Of a stretch of DNA of 64,000 bases, positions 13,563 through 24,828 are shown in pieces. The notes under the pieces are model-generated. The model made no database searches. It was not told where the DNA came from and was given only the letters and a program-made list of their open reading frames with translations. The stretch is from Archegozetes longisetosus. Taxonomy: Eukaryota; Arthropoda; Arachnida; Sarcoptiformes; Trhypochthoniidae. Where the stretch lies: positions 4,118,001 through 4,182,000 of the forward strand of contig JAEMBT020000008.1 in the NCBI GenBank assembly GCA_018873245.2. Reading direction: 5' to 3'. Numbering within the stretch: the first letter of the stretch is position 1; every line of letters starts with the position of its first letter. The translations under genes and the position numbers were made by a program.

Positions 13563-15838
13563 TTAAAAGTTAATATGATCGAAGACGTCATCAATTTGGA
13601 CGCCATGAAATAACTGATTGAAGCATTTCGATTCAGGATTATTAAAGTGACTGTAGGGTTGAGTAGGCGAAAGTTGTTGAAGACAAAGCCAACAGAAGTA
13701 AGTATTACATCGCCAGCAGGACATCTTATTACAACCTTCACTCTTTTCAATTGATGCCTTACAATGAGGACAACGTTTGCTCATCTCGTTCATCCACTTC
13801 TGAGTGGCCGCTTCTTCTAGTGCTGCAGTCAGTTGCTTCTTTCCGTATATTTTCTCGAGACGTAGCTTTTCCTCACCTGCAGACAATATAAGAATCATTT
13901 GAGACAACTTATACTATATATTGATTTAAATGTGATTAAGACTATACTACCTGTCGCATTATTGTATCTATCGAGTATTTGCTCACGTTCTGCAGAGTTC
14001 CTGAATATCTGGCACGGATCTAATCCGTGATATGTAAACTTGCAATTCTTACAGAAAGCATATCTACAACTAGAACAATGAGCCAGATTTGAATCTGATT
14101 CAGCGATAACAACACTACCGCACACTTTACGTGGACAATAATAAACATCATTCATACTTCCAATGACTGATGCCAACAATAGCTCATCATACTTCTTGAA
14201 TAATTCTTCTGAAATCAATTCTCTAACTAAATTAGGGGGAGCGGAAGTATCACATTTGGGTTCAGGACATTTAAGTAAATGAACACTTCCGTCAGTAACT
14301 AAAGTAGTGAAATAATCCCTAATGCACTTTTTACAGTTCATGTGCAGACAAGGAAACACAACAGTGTCCTGACCCATGCTTTCAGAGAAACATATATTAC
14401 ATTGAACGTAACTTTTATTAAAAATCTCCTTTTTCTTAAATGAGTTGTAGGCTTTCAAGTGGTTTATCAAATCTGCTCCTATTTGATCACACACTGCTCT
14501 TCTGTCGTACTTTGCTACACCACGATCTAGTTCTGGCTTGAATTCCATTACATTTCTTGCGCGCCAATTACTCGCTCGACTTCTAGAAGCTGTTAATTTC
14601 GAAACAGTTGGTAAGTCAGAGTTGTTGGTGGAGTTTGGATCAGTTGGTTTTGAATCAGTTTCTGGTTTGGTGATTGGTCTAGGTTTAAGATTAATGATAG
14701 GGGTTATATCTAACTTATCGCTATAATTGAACCAGCTCATTAGTTCATTTTGTAAGAATGAAAACCAAGTGTATAGCACTTCCATTTTTGACTCTTTCCA
14801 AAGCTCTTCTAGTTTTCCGCAAATCAAATCTGTCAATAATTATTAAATATAGTTCATTCACATTAAACTATTTCATCTAAACTATTTTTATACCTAAGTC
14901 TGGAAGTGTTAACCACTTGCAGGATATCAAAAACATTGGATGACTTTCTGATGGATATTCTTCTGGTAATTCGAAGTATAATTCAATCGGAGGCAAATTT
15001 TCGATAGAGAAATGTTCTTCTGTTGGATTCTCAAGAGTTGTATCGAGATAGACAACAGAATATGGAGTTGCGCTGAGAACAGGTTCAATCAAAAACCTTC
15101 CCTTAAGTTGGCTTTCATCGATAGTTAATACTTTGTCATCAAATATGCTTTTGAGTGCTGTTATTTCGTCCAATTGCAGCTGAATATTATTACAATTATT
15201 AGATTTATTAGATTTCTTATCACTTGTCCAACTTATGTCCTCTATTTGGCTAAAATTACTATCGTTTGTCTGGCAATCACTCGACTGGTTGTGTTTTTGC
15301 TCGTCATTCGAAGTTTTGACCAAATCTTTGTCATTTTTATTGTCATTATCGTGTCTTTTGTGATCTTTGCTATCACTTTGAGACGTTTCGTTGTGTCTAC
15401 CAAAAAGATATAAAATAAATGAATAAAAGTAAACCTAAACATATGAAGAAATAATTACCTAAGGCGCGATTCATATTTACAAGAGTGAGAATCGTATCTG
15501 TTACGATATGAGCCATATCTTCTATAAGGACGAGATTTATTTTTCAATTTGTCTTCATTTTTGAGTTGATTTTTGACTCGATCATTTGATGTACCAGTAG
15601 ATCGATCAGCTGATTTACCACTATTAGCATCGATAGATTTGCTACAAGTTCTATTGTGATTAATATTAATATTACTATTATTACTATTACTAAATTGAGA
15701 ACTAATAGAATTATGATTGGTATCACTTCTATAGTCCCTTTGTTTATCTTTATTTAAATTTAACTTATGAGTTGTACAATTGACATCACTTTGACTATCC
15801 ACATTATTATTGTCTTTACTATAATTATTATTACTCAT
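13563..15838 (-). CDS. RNF14: RNF14-like RBR E3 ubiquitin ligase, 4 coding exons
   Basis: Exons join in phase: 15459-15838, 14894-15396, 13951-14829 and 13563-13876 (691 aa; human RNF14 is about 474). Residues 1-200 are Asn/Ser/charged low complexity. An RWD domain lies at about 201-330 (with EEYPSESHP). RING1 is at about 438-487 (CNIC...CLHMNCKKC), the IBR at about 526-567, and RING2 at about 623-665. C636 in EKSEGCNKMSC is the expected catalytic cysteine. The tail (SKCFNQLFHGV) also matches RNF14. RBR ligases take ubiquitin from E2 onto this cysteine before transfer. Human RNF14 is a nuclear-receptor coactivator and acts in ribosome-stall clearance; here the function is inferred. An open frame upstream of 15838 has no ATG, so I start at MSNNN. 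Confidence 0.92.
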
Positions 15839-16010
15839 TCTAATTTGCAATTGTCAATCTGAATTTGTTATTAACCTTGACAATTAATTAACTATTGCTT
15901 CAATTGTTATCGTTTGATACAATGCTGAACGCATTACGTCATGCTTTAACGGCTTACGCGCAATGAAAACGCGCTCCTCATACGACCGCTAATTTTCAAC
16001 CATCTCATTT
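15839..16010 (-). promoter_or_regulatory. Putative RNF14 promoter with CRE/ATF-like site
   Basis: This is a local GC- and CpG-enriched patch (about 15920-15995) in very AT-rich DNA, directly upstream of the RNF14 ATG. It contains TTACGTCAT at 15934-15942; the reverse complement ATGACGTAA is a CRE/ATF-type binding word. Promoter role is inferred from position. Confidence 0.35.
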
Positions 16011-17469
16011 TCCCATTCAGTTTATAAATTGATTTTATTGCGCATTTCACAAAATTAATATCGTATTAGCTTATTTTAAATGCTTTAACTCAAATGTTTA
16101 GCACTTTCCAGATTGTTTTCTGAATCTGTTTCTTCTCATTTGACGTGAGTAACCTTTCGACTATTAAATTGGTTATAAAACTTTTAAATTTGATTAAAAG
16201 TATAGTAAGAAGTCGGAAACATTGATCCATTCCCCTTTACAGACATCTTTTGACTCATCAAAAGTACATAAAAAAGACTAAAATTGACCCAAGTATTGAT
16301 TGCAATGGTTGGTACTAATCGTCAACTCAATTAATAATAGAAGTTATTCGTAATGTTTTGAAAGCATTAAAGAACATAAATTGCTCAAACTTTTCAATTT
16401 GTTGCCAATAACTCATCTCATTGACTATAAACCAATTTTGTCATGAATTGAAGCGATTCTTGAGTTGTCAAAGATAAGTGACCTGCGGTATAATTCTAAA
16501 CATTTTTAATATTTCTACCGCAAACAAGTATATGATCTACAATTTTATCGATAACCTTCTTGATATTTGCGTGCATTTGGCAAAACTTAAGACACCAATA
16601 ATTCGAAGAAAACGTCGTGTAAACCAAACGTCTGTCATATCTGAGATAATGAAGTGCTAGAAGTTTCGGCGTTTTTAATACAAGCACTATGATTATAAAT
16701 AAAGTGAGATTTGAGTTATTATTTTAATTTCGAACCAAATCGATTAGCTTGGTTTATAAGTAGTGATGTATTACTTCCAGTATTTCAATTTTACCTTTGC
16801 TTCACATTCAATCTAATTTACCTTTACTTTCATTTACTTTTGATTTTGTTCATTGTACCAAATGATGCATAGATAAAGCTCATATTTTCAGGTTTGAGTT
16901 TGAGTTTCATTTTGACTCGACAAGCTTAAACTTAGCTTGTGAGCTTGGCAATTTGTATTGTTAATGATTAGAAACATTTGCAGTAATTTGCTTAGAAAGG
17001 GATTTTTAGTTGTTCACCTGTTCTCTGTTATATTATATAAGGTGAAGGTCATTTTTACCTCCTTCTCTTTCCTTTCCCTTATTCATAATTATTCTATATT
17101 TTATAATATTAGTTTGTAATTTTATAATTTATAATTTTAAAATTTTTATAGTTATTTTATAATTTTTGCGAAAGATGTCCTTTTATAATCTAAAGTTTAA
17201 GAAAATACGAATTTCAATTAAAGTTTTCACAGATAGGTGTAACATAATAAAGTTAGTTTTAACAAATTAACAAAAACCTCAAAATTAAATGCTTAATAAA
17301 AATTTTATTTCAGCTACTAGCAGTTTTATTTATTTGAACTTAATTTTGCAGCTTACTATTGAAAATGTTTTACTTTTACTTTTGCTTTTGCTTTTGCTTT
17401 TAATTTACCTTTATTTTCTTTTACTTTTACTTTTGCTTTCAAAGGCAAATATATAACTATTTATAACTA
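16011..17469. other. Intergenic, no gene recognised
   Basis: AT-rich DNA with T-rich runs (17080-17175) and CTTTTG-type simple repeats (about 17370-17440). Overlapping 60-codon open frames on both strands at 16478-16687 show no domain, splice context or codon pattern I would trust. Confidence 0.5.
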
Positions 17470-17956
17470 ATACAAACCGAAAGCATTGATATCTTGAGTA
17501 GTTCAGAAAAAAATATTTATATCAATGAAGAATGGAAACATCTGACGAAGAGCTGGTTGTACAAATACAGTTCTAGATGTGATTCGTGGTGATTTATTCG
17601 AGATGAATCAAATGTATTTGTCAAAACTTTTCTCTTTAGAATCTTTAGAAAAGTAAAAAACGATATGGAAGCATTGGAGAAGAATGACCTTTTCAATGTA
17701 AGAATATATCTATTATATTTTCATAAATACCATGCTCTTCGTTGTAATCTAATAGGATTAACATGACTTTGAATTGATTGAAATTTTGACTGATTGTTTT
17801 ATCCCTATCTTTAATGCATTGACACAGATGACAGTTCACATTAAACACTGTCTTATGCTTAAATTTTTGTGTGCATATGCATTCTCACATACGATTCTGT
17901 TAGTAATCTCAAATTTTGATGAGAAACTTTGCTCAAACGGGATAAATGTTCAGTAA
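17470..17956 (+). pseudogene. Coding-like relic with in-frame stops, unrecognised
   Basis: One plus-strand frame stays open from 17470 except for a single TGA near 17590. It reaches a clean GTAAGA donor after codon AAT near 17700. From the next TAATAG acceptor (about 17757), a phase-0 join keeps the same frame, with one immediate TAA, to a TAA at 17956. The translation is not low complexity (NEEWKHLTKSWLYKY; later DFELIEILTDCF). I do not recognise the family. It could instead be chance, or antisense to the 3' part of the decayed SMYD4 copy just downstream. Confidence 0.25.
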
Positions 17957-18029
17957 AACCACATTCGTAATGACTAAAGTTCCGTGGCCAAGAATTTCAG
18001 TCTAGAGGACTATAGCCTTCCACGAGTTA

Positions 18030-18480
18030 CGGCTGTGAAGCGAGCCATAGCTTCTTCAGCACATTGTTGATTAAAGAATACTTAGCTAGAGATTGAAACC
18101 AATTACTGCAACACATTACTGCAAACTCTGACTCATAAGTATAATATTTTGTGCTCTTCTCAGAAGTATTGCAAAATGTTTTAGCATGAAACCTTTTGCC
18201 ATCAATTGCCAATATTTTTGGGCGGAACCTCGACTGAGCAGTTTTGATGAATCCATGAGTTATATCTATTCAGAGTATTTTCTTGTTCTTTAATTTCGCA
18301 CTTGTGTTGATTCCCTGCTATTTCTTTGATCAATTGTTCCGCTTCTGTAAACTTTTTCAAAAATCTCAAACAATAGACTTATGCAAAGCATTTCTAACGT
18401 AGGCTTGAGATCAAACGAACGATTGGGGTCAAGAATAGAGCTCCTATAGTCTGACAGTTAAAAAAAGATAATAGATTTAG
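18030..18480 (-). pseudogene. Decayed SMYD4 copy (TPR to MYND part)
   Basis: Minus-strand words match the functional SMYD4 gene 2-4 kb away in the same order. At 18300-18440, SSILDPNRSFDLKPTLEML aligns to KSLFDANHSIELFPTIEML of SMYD4. At about 18175-18200, RFHAKTF aligns to RHFIAKEF. At 18040-18085, in a shifted frame, VFFNQQCAEEAMA aligns to the MYND segment VVFCDHKCAQEAM. The frame is broken several times, zinc ligands are lost, and no SET core is seen. The gaps between matched blocks are shorter than in the gene. This is a local, same-orientation duplicate that has decayed. Confidence 0.75.
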
Positions 18481-19310
18481 AAGAATAAGCCTATCAGGTG
18501 TTCAAGAATGAGTTGTCGAAAAGTATTGATGAAAGAATATTGTGGGTTTTAGTAGAGGATCAGAGTTTATATCGTAGTGACTAAAATATTAGACATGCCT
18601 TAGTACATGAAACTAAGTAAAAAACTAGAAGCATAGATGAAGGCTGCTATGCAATAGAAAAATATTTGAATTTATTTTTTGCCGATATAGTATGTTAGAT
18701 ATGTTTCTATTTCACACTATCCTTCAATCGTTCACCTTTTACATGGGTGTTAGGCCTACGTTAGGCCTAGTTCTTGTCTGATGGCACTTCACAAACTCAT
18801 ATAAAGTAAACTAGTAGATACTATATAGAAATCGAGTTCGCGTATTAAGAACTCATTTTTTGTAAATCAATTCGTTTCTTTTCAATAGTTTGCTAAGTTA
18901 AGTTCAGCTAAATTAATAATTTTCAAAACTTTATGATTAAATAAGATATAAGTTTGACAAAAATTCCTTTTTATGACTATTAATCATAATTAAAAAATTG
19001 TTTTAATTGGTATAATTTTTCGAGAATGAAATAACCGCTAATATGTGTTATGTAAACAAATAAATGTTTGCTTAAAGGATTGAAATAGTAGTTAAAGTGT
19101 GATAAAAAGTCAAGGGAAGTATGACGAAACAGCTATATAATGGGATAGTGAACAATTTGAATGTAAATGCTGGTGAGTACCTATACAGTTTCCTAAAAGG
19201 AACCAATTCTGCGTCAAAGTCAACACTATAGCGTCAGTATTAACATGGAAAGAGTAGTACAACAAATATAAGTTAAACAGTTATTTCAAAATTGACAATA
19301 AGTGGAAAAA
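18481..19310. other. Intergenic, upstream of the Cys-rich gene
   Basis: AT-rich, no coding exon recognised. It should contain the promoter and 5' UTR of the plus-strand gene starting at 19311, but I see no clear TATA box at a suitable distance. Confidence 0.5.
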
Positions 19311-20039
19311 ATGAAATTGAAAAATAATAATTCAGTAATAACAATAATAATAATGATAATAATAATAAAAATGGTATTAATTGAAAGTTGTGATCGTAAT
19401 AACAAAGAGATGCATTCCTGTTTACACGTATATTTAGAAAGAGATTTTTCAGTCATAGAAGACTTAATAAAAAAGTCTCCTTACAGCCAAACAAGTGGCC
19501 AAGCAATTGAAGGCGATCACAGAGAACTAACTAACATGTGTAACAATATATTAGAAATGAAACATTGTTACGAAACTTTTTTAGACAAATGTTTTTCTTA
19601 TCCTAATTTCTCTCATCTGAAACGAGTGATCAACACTATTACTGCAGTTTATCAGCAACTTTGCCACCATAACAAGAAGGGAATCAATATGTTAATTGAA
19701 GGTGGATACTGCATTGAAGAAACACGTAAGAAGACAAATTGTAATTCAAACAGAATAAGTGATAAGAGTAGTTTTTGGTGGCCTTTAATTGTGCCTAAGA
19801 TGTTGCGCTTTGAAGTTGGTGTTGAAGCCTGTATACCATTAACTATTTATAGCCAATGTTTGTCTCATGCTATCAAAACTGAGTGCCAAAACACTTCGCT
19901 TGTTGTCTGGAATAATACCATCAATATATTCATTAATCAATGGTGTAACTGTTCCAGTTGTTTATTTTTTAATCAATTGTTAGCTTTAGTTCTGATACTG
20001 ATTGCTAGCAGTTTTTACTTGGACTCAACATTTTTATGA
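19311..20039 (+). CDS. Cys-rich secreted protein, probably GPI-anchored; family unknown
   Basis: A single-exon frame of 242 aa from the ATG at 19311 (the upstream in-frame GTG is not used). Residues 12-26 are a run of Ile/Val/Met typical of a signal peptide, cleaved near ESC. Fourteen cysteines are spread over the mature part in helical, charged surroundings (NMCNN, KHCYE, DKCFS, GYCIEE). There are about four N-glycosylation sequons (NFS, NTS, NNT, NCS). The C-terminus is a small-residue zone (CNCSSC) followed by about 20 hydrophobic residues and no charged tail, which fits a GPI-anchor signal better than a transmembrane helix. The Cys spacing recalls the secreted helical-bundle families expanded in mites and nematodes (DUF19/T20D4.11-like), but I cannot assign it. 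It converges with SMYD4. Confidence 0.7.
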   Translation: MKLKNNNSVITIIIMIIIIKMVLIESCDRNNKEMHSCLHVYLERDFSVIEDLIKKSPYSQTSGQAIEGDHRELTNMCNNILEMKHCYETFLDKCFSYPNFSHLKRVINTITAVYQQLCHHNKKGINMLIEGGYCIEETRKKTNCNSNRISDKSSFWWPLIVPKMLRFEVGVEACIPLTIYSQCLSHAIKTECQNTSLVVWNNTINIFINQWCNCSSCLFFNQLLALVLILIASSFYLDSTFL

Positions 20040-20129
20040 CAATTTTAATAAGATTATTGTGTAAATAAGTTATAAAAATTTCAATTACATCACTATAAAA
20101 TTGATTAAAAATATTTATCAATAAGAATT

Positions 20130-20135
20130 TTTATT
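20130..20135 (-). terminator. Polyadenylation signal for SMYD4
   Basis: AATAAA on the minus strand, about 95 bp after the SMYD4 stop. Confidence 0.5.
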
Positions 20136-20227
20136 ATAAGACTATTGAGATAAAGCTAATGATGGTAAGTTGAATCAATCATAATATACTTCTGGCTAAT
20201 ACTCAACCATTGACTTAAAATACCTCC

Positions 20228-22552
20228 TCAAGCATCAATTGACAAATTAGCCAAGTTTGACTGACAATCTTCTAACTCATCTTTCTTCATTTGAATCACT
20301 TGTTTCATCACTAGAATCTTCTCCTCAGTCATCGTCTCATCATTTTTGGCTCTCTTTTTTAGATTTTTAAGTAGATAAATTAGTTTTGAGTAGAGCCCAA
20401 AACACGTTTGCCAGTCTTGTTTGCTGCAATTTTCTTCTTTCAGATGCATATAATAGATATTTGTCCATAAAAGCAAGTCGTCTAAAGCTGTTTTGTTCTC
20501 CATCACATCAATTGATAGCATAAAATATTTTGAATATTTGATAGCTTTACTGAAATGGCCTAAATTTACATAAATATTCATAAGTTTTCTTATTACTGCC
20601 AACAATTGGTTGCTTCTGTGATAAACCAATTGAGTGATAGTCTCCAAAGACTTTTCAGCCATAGACAATGACATTTGAGTATTGAAACCGTTTCTGATAT
20701 TTGCAATCATACGATGGAATAAGACTTTATTAGATTCGACTTTATGAATAGCTAGCGTGATATCTTCATAATCCTTGTCGCAAACAAAACATGAACTCTT
20801 TTTAGTCTTAAATCCATAAATGACAGGTCCATCACATGAGAGGCATTGGAGTGCAGAAAGTGATTTTACATGTTCGAGACAAGCACTACAATTACATCTG
20901 AAGTGGTATTGATCTTTTAATCTGTTTTGCCTAAGTTTAAAAGGGATCAAATAAGTTGGTCCATAAGTATTATTGATTTCTTGACCTGGATTGATATCTC
21001 TAGTTGTTTTAAAAGTAATTTTTCGGTCAACAAAACTCCAATAAGTGTTTGGATGGCAACTGTGATTCATTAGTGACCCAATAAAACAGTAACAGTTTGC
21101 CACGTGAATCCTATCTAAAGTTTTATCTTTTGGACACTCGAACCAACCGAAGACATTAGTCAGTATTCGACGCATATTAACGATGATCATATCAGTAAAG
21201 CTGATGAAAAAATCGAAATGATCAACAATATGAAAGTCTAATGCATTGCTGTAATTGATGAGAATTGCTGCTTCGATAGCAACAAAACAATGCAAGGCAT
21301 TCGAATAACTATTGTATTTTTCGTTGTGGTGCAATAAAGTGGTCATAGCTTTCAATTGAGTCTCTTTTTCCAAGTTAGTCTTATATTTTTCTGGGACTGT
21401 TTGCTGTCTTTGATCTTCCAAGTACTCATTAATATCAAATCCATTGGTTTGAACTGACAGTTGAGACATGTATGCATTAAAAGGCCCAATTTTGATGAAC
21501 ATTCTAAACACGTGTTGAATAGTAGATCCTAATTTGGAGATGATTCCAGAAAAACGGCACTCATATCGATGAAACTGATCCATTGCTTCTTGAGCACACT
21601 TGTGATCGCAAAAGACTACTTCATTGCACGACTGACAAGGCCAGATCTTGGACCCTATTTTCTTATGGCAATAATTGCAATAACGCATTATATTTCTATC
21701 CAAGAGCACAACATTGTAAGGCTTTTCGATGATTATAACTGTATTTTCGGGTATAAACTCTTTTGCAATGAAATGGCGACCCTTTTTACGAGTTGTTTTC
21801 ACCTCAACGCTTGGATGAATCCAAAAGTTATCACTTGTTTCTGATTCTGATTCCATATCGTCATTATCTACATACCCATGCAAGTCGTGAGTATTGAATT
21901 CTTTTAGTTCTTTTAACTCATCGATTGTCACGTGTTTTAAGTTTAGCTCATTTTTATGCGCCTTTTCGATCATTTCTTCGATCAATCGTTTGGCTTCTGA
22001 GAATTTTTTCAATTCTTTCAGACAATAAATCTTATTCATAAGCATTTCTATGGTTGGAAACAATTCAATCGAATGATTGGCATCAAAGAGAGACTTTTCG
22101 TATTTGTTCATCTGAAAGAAAGCAATAGATCTCGAGGCATACGCGAGTGAGAGTTCATTGCTATGGTCTGTTTCTGATGGAAAGGGAGCACAAAGTATAG
22201 CCTATGATAAGAGAAATGTTTAATTGAATTGCAAGAATTTGATTAAGTAAAATGATAAATATTTGATAAATTACTCAATACCCACTTCTGTAAAGTAATA
22301 GATCGCTGTTTGATAATCGCCGGTACGGAAATAGTGTCGGCCTTCACGTCTTAAGGCTAGTGACTTTTGCAAACTTTTTGCATGTGTTGCGCGATACTTA
22401 TCCGTTTTACTGAAAACTTGCTCCCGATATTCCTGTAGTGGCTTGATATAAGTCAGAATGAATTCTAATCTTTCTCTATTACTTCTCAATGATAGGAATT
22501 GTTCATTACTTAAAAGTCTTGAACAAGCTCTTGAAACATTAAATGCTTTCAT
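20228..22552 (-). CDS. SMYD4: SMYD4-like protein-lysine methyltransferase, 2 exons
   Basis: Exon 1 is 22286-22552 and exon 2 is 20228-22201, joined in phase 0 across an 84-bp intron (donor GTGGGT). The join gives YYFTEAILCAPFPSE, a proper TPR helix, and a 746-aa protein (human about 804). Residues 60-170 are TPR-like (SLAYASRSIAFF). The SET domain is split, starting at GRHFIAKEF (about 230). The MYND zinc finger is at about 264-304, with all eight ligands. The SET core carries NHSCHPN at 467-473 and NTYG at 499-502. The post-SET cluster CNCSAC is at 524-529, and a C-terminal helical region follows. Known relatives methylate lysines and bind HDACs in muscle; here the catalytic role is inferred from intact motifs. 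A decayed copy lies downstream. Confidence 0.92.
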
Positions 22553-23139
22553 GTCTTTTCTCTGTTTTATTGTACGATCTTGTCTTTAATAATTTTTGCT
22601 TTTCTGTTTAACTATTAATTTTATAAACATTTTTCTGTAGGAGTACTCGAGAAAAATCAAATTTTTAAATTTTCTTTTCACCTCAAATTTTGCCTGATTG
22701 TTAAACTTTTAAAAAAATAGTTTACTTTTAAATGAATTATTTTATTTAGCATTACTTTTAAATTAGTAATATATTGATGAAAGTATGTTTATATTTTTGA
22801 TTATTTAAAGGACTGCTTTGAAGAGCAAACAGATAACGCGTCCAACTCATTTACGGTCAACTTTTCACAGCCTCAACATTAACTCAAATGTATTTTGAAA
22901 ATACATAAAACAATTATAAATCTTATATATTTAAACAATAGATTGAACACAATTGAAGAAATGTGTGTTGAAATACGAAATTGAAACAAATATTAACTTA
23001 AAGAGTCATAAAAAATAAACACGTCTTTCAGTGTATATTGCTTGAGAAATGAATATATATTCTAAAAATAATGATTCCAAGTTAGAGATTTTAAAAATTC
23101 AAATATCTAGAAACTTAATTATAAACTAATTTTAGTTAC
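22553..23139. other. Intergenic between FNTA and SMYD4
   Basis: About 590 bp, AT-rich, with no open frame of note. It must carry the FNTA 3' UTR and the SMYD4 promoter (both genes read on the minus strand). I see no distinctive motif. Confidence 0.5.
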
Positions 23140-24342
23140 TTATTCACAAATCACATAATTATTTTGAATTTCCCTAGCAATGAAATTCCAGTACTCTTTA
23201 CGAATGATGTCGACCTGATTCGCTAATTCTTCGCAAAGTCTTAGCGCTTCAGTTAACAGATTATTATCAGGTGTTGTTTGATTGCTCAACAATTCTTCGA
23301 TACAGTCGACCATAAATGACACTAAATGTGAAGATCGAGTCTCTCTATTCTTATACAAATCTTCACACATTTTATTTATAGATTTATCATAATTGAGACC
23401 AACTGATGATAAAATTCCTCTCAAGTAATTCCAAGAACTTTCATTATTTGGCGCTAGTTTGATTTTATGACAAGTGAACTCAATTTCTGAGTCCAGAACT
23501 TCTCCAACAAATCCAGTTGTGTTTGAGATCACATAATATCTATGATTCCACGCACTGTTGTTTCTGATGTCGTCTTCAATTAGTTCTTGCGTGTAATCCA
23601 GTTCTGAGTCCCAAGCACTGAACTCTTTGATCATCCACTGTCTGTGTTGCCATCCATGATAATTCTTCGAATCTTGTCTTATCATGAAAGCCACAAATAT
23701 TTTTTCATTTTCTGCCACTTCTGACAATTGTCTCTGTTTTTCAATGGCTATCAAAAAATGTAAAAACTATTAAAAATATTGAAAATAGCTTCAAAAGTCA
23801 ATCAAATAATAATTTGGTGAATTGATAGCATTTATACCAATCTCTCCTTCAGTTGTTGAGCCCTTTGAAAGTATCTCTTGTTTAATGGCTTCGACGACAC
23901 ATTTTCTATGGTACCACACCTGATAGTTCTTCGCGTTTTCGATAATAACAGATTCAATATATCTCAACTCTTCGAGCAGATCTTTCTTTAGTTCATTGAT
24001 GATAAGTCTTCTAAAGAAAAAAATCGTATAATTGGATGGATTGAGTGAAATGCAATCTGTCGTCAATTCCAGAGCTCTTTCCGACAATTCATTTTTGGCC
24101 AAAACTGCTCGAAAATAATCAAAAGTTTCTCGAAACCGATGACTATAAGCAATGGCAACGACAGGATTCGGTCCATCATCTTGTGGTAATGGCTTTACAT
24201 CACTCCATTCTTGTCTTTGACTGTAAAGAATGAAATCATTCGATGAACTATCTGAAGAAGTGCTTGAGTTCGATGAAAGTGATTGAGAATCACGTGATGG
24301 CAAAAAATTTGATGATTCGTTCAGATTATCGTTTGTTGACAT
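23140..24342 (-). CDS. FNTA: Protein farnesyl/geranylgeranyltransferase type-1 alpha subunit, 2 exons
   Basis: Exon 1 is 23838-24342 and exon 2 is 23140-23747 (phase 1 join, 90-bp intron), 370 aa against about 379 in human. After a Ser-rich start (residues 1-35), the prenyltransferase alpha repeats follow in order: an early repeat around NPSNYTIFFFRR, then NYQVWYHRKCVVEA, NYHGWQHRQWMIKEF, NNSAWNHRYYVISNTTGF and NESSWNYLRGIL. These W-x2-R helical hairpins wrap the beta subunit. The alpha subunit is shared by the farnesyl- and geranylgeranyl-transferases that lipidate CaaX proteins such as Ras and Rho. The SNTTGF signature is the most specific match. The gene is head-to-head with the plus-strand gene at 24829. 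Confidence 0.95.
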
Positions 24343-24828
24343 TTTTGTTAAACTTAATTATTACTGAATTATATTAAATAATAATATTAAAGTTGAAGTC
24401 AAACTAAATGAATGTTTACATTGAACCACATGTAATGTAAAGGAGAGCCCACTTTCCAAAGCATTGACTTCTGCCAAAAATAGAGCGCTTTTTGAATTAT
24501 GTCATAGTATTTGAAAATATTTGTATTGCAGAAACAAGTTTGTAATGCTGTCACCAAATAATTAAACGATTAAAATTGATTAAGTTTTAATTAATTATCA
24601 GTGATTATTGAAATTTATATTATAAATTTGTATGATTTTTGTTGGACTGTAGTAAAAATATGATTGATAAATGAATTAGTGACTTTGAACTTTAAACTCT
24701 AGTATCTATCATAACGTTGACAAATAGTCGACAACTTTCTATGAGTTCAGTCTAAACAACAAAACATGACATGTTCACGTAAATAAGTTTCTCTAAACAA
24801 ATCTATTCATTTTTCATATGTTGTTAAT
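24343..24828. promoter_or_regulatory. Divergent intergenic region, probable bidirectional promoter
   Basis: These 486 bp separate the divergent starts of FNTA (-) and the unknown gene at 24829 (+). The region must carry both promoters. No TATA box is obvious; the sequence is AT-rich throughout. Confidence 0.4.

Noticed and set aside
16478-16687. Overlapping 60-codon frames on both strands
   Set aside because: No recognised motif; overlapping frames on both strands in AT-rich DNA suggest chance.
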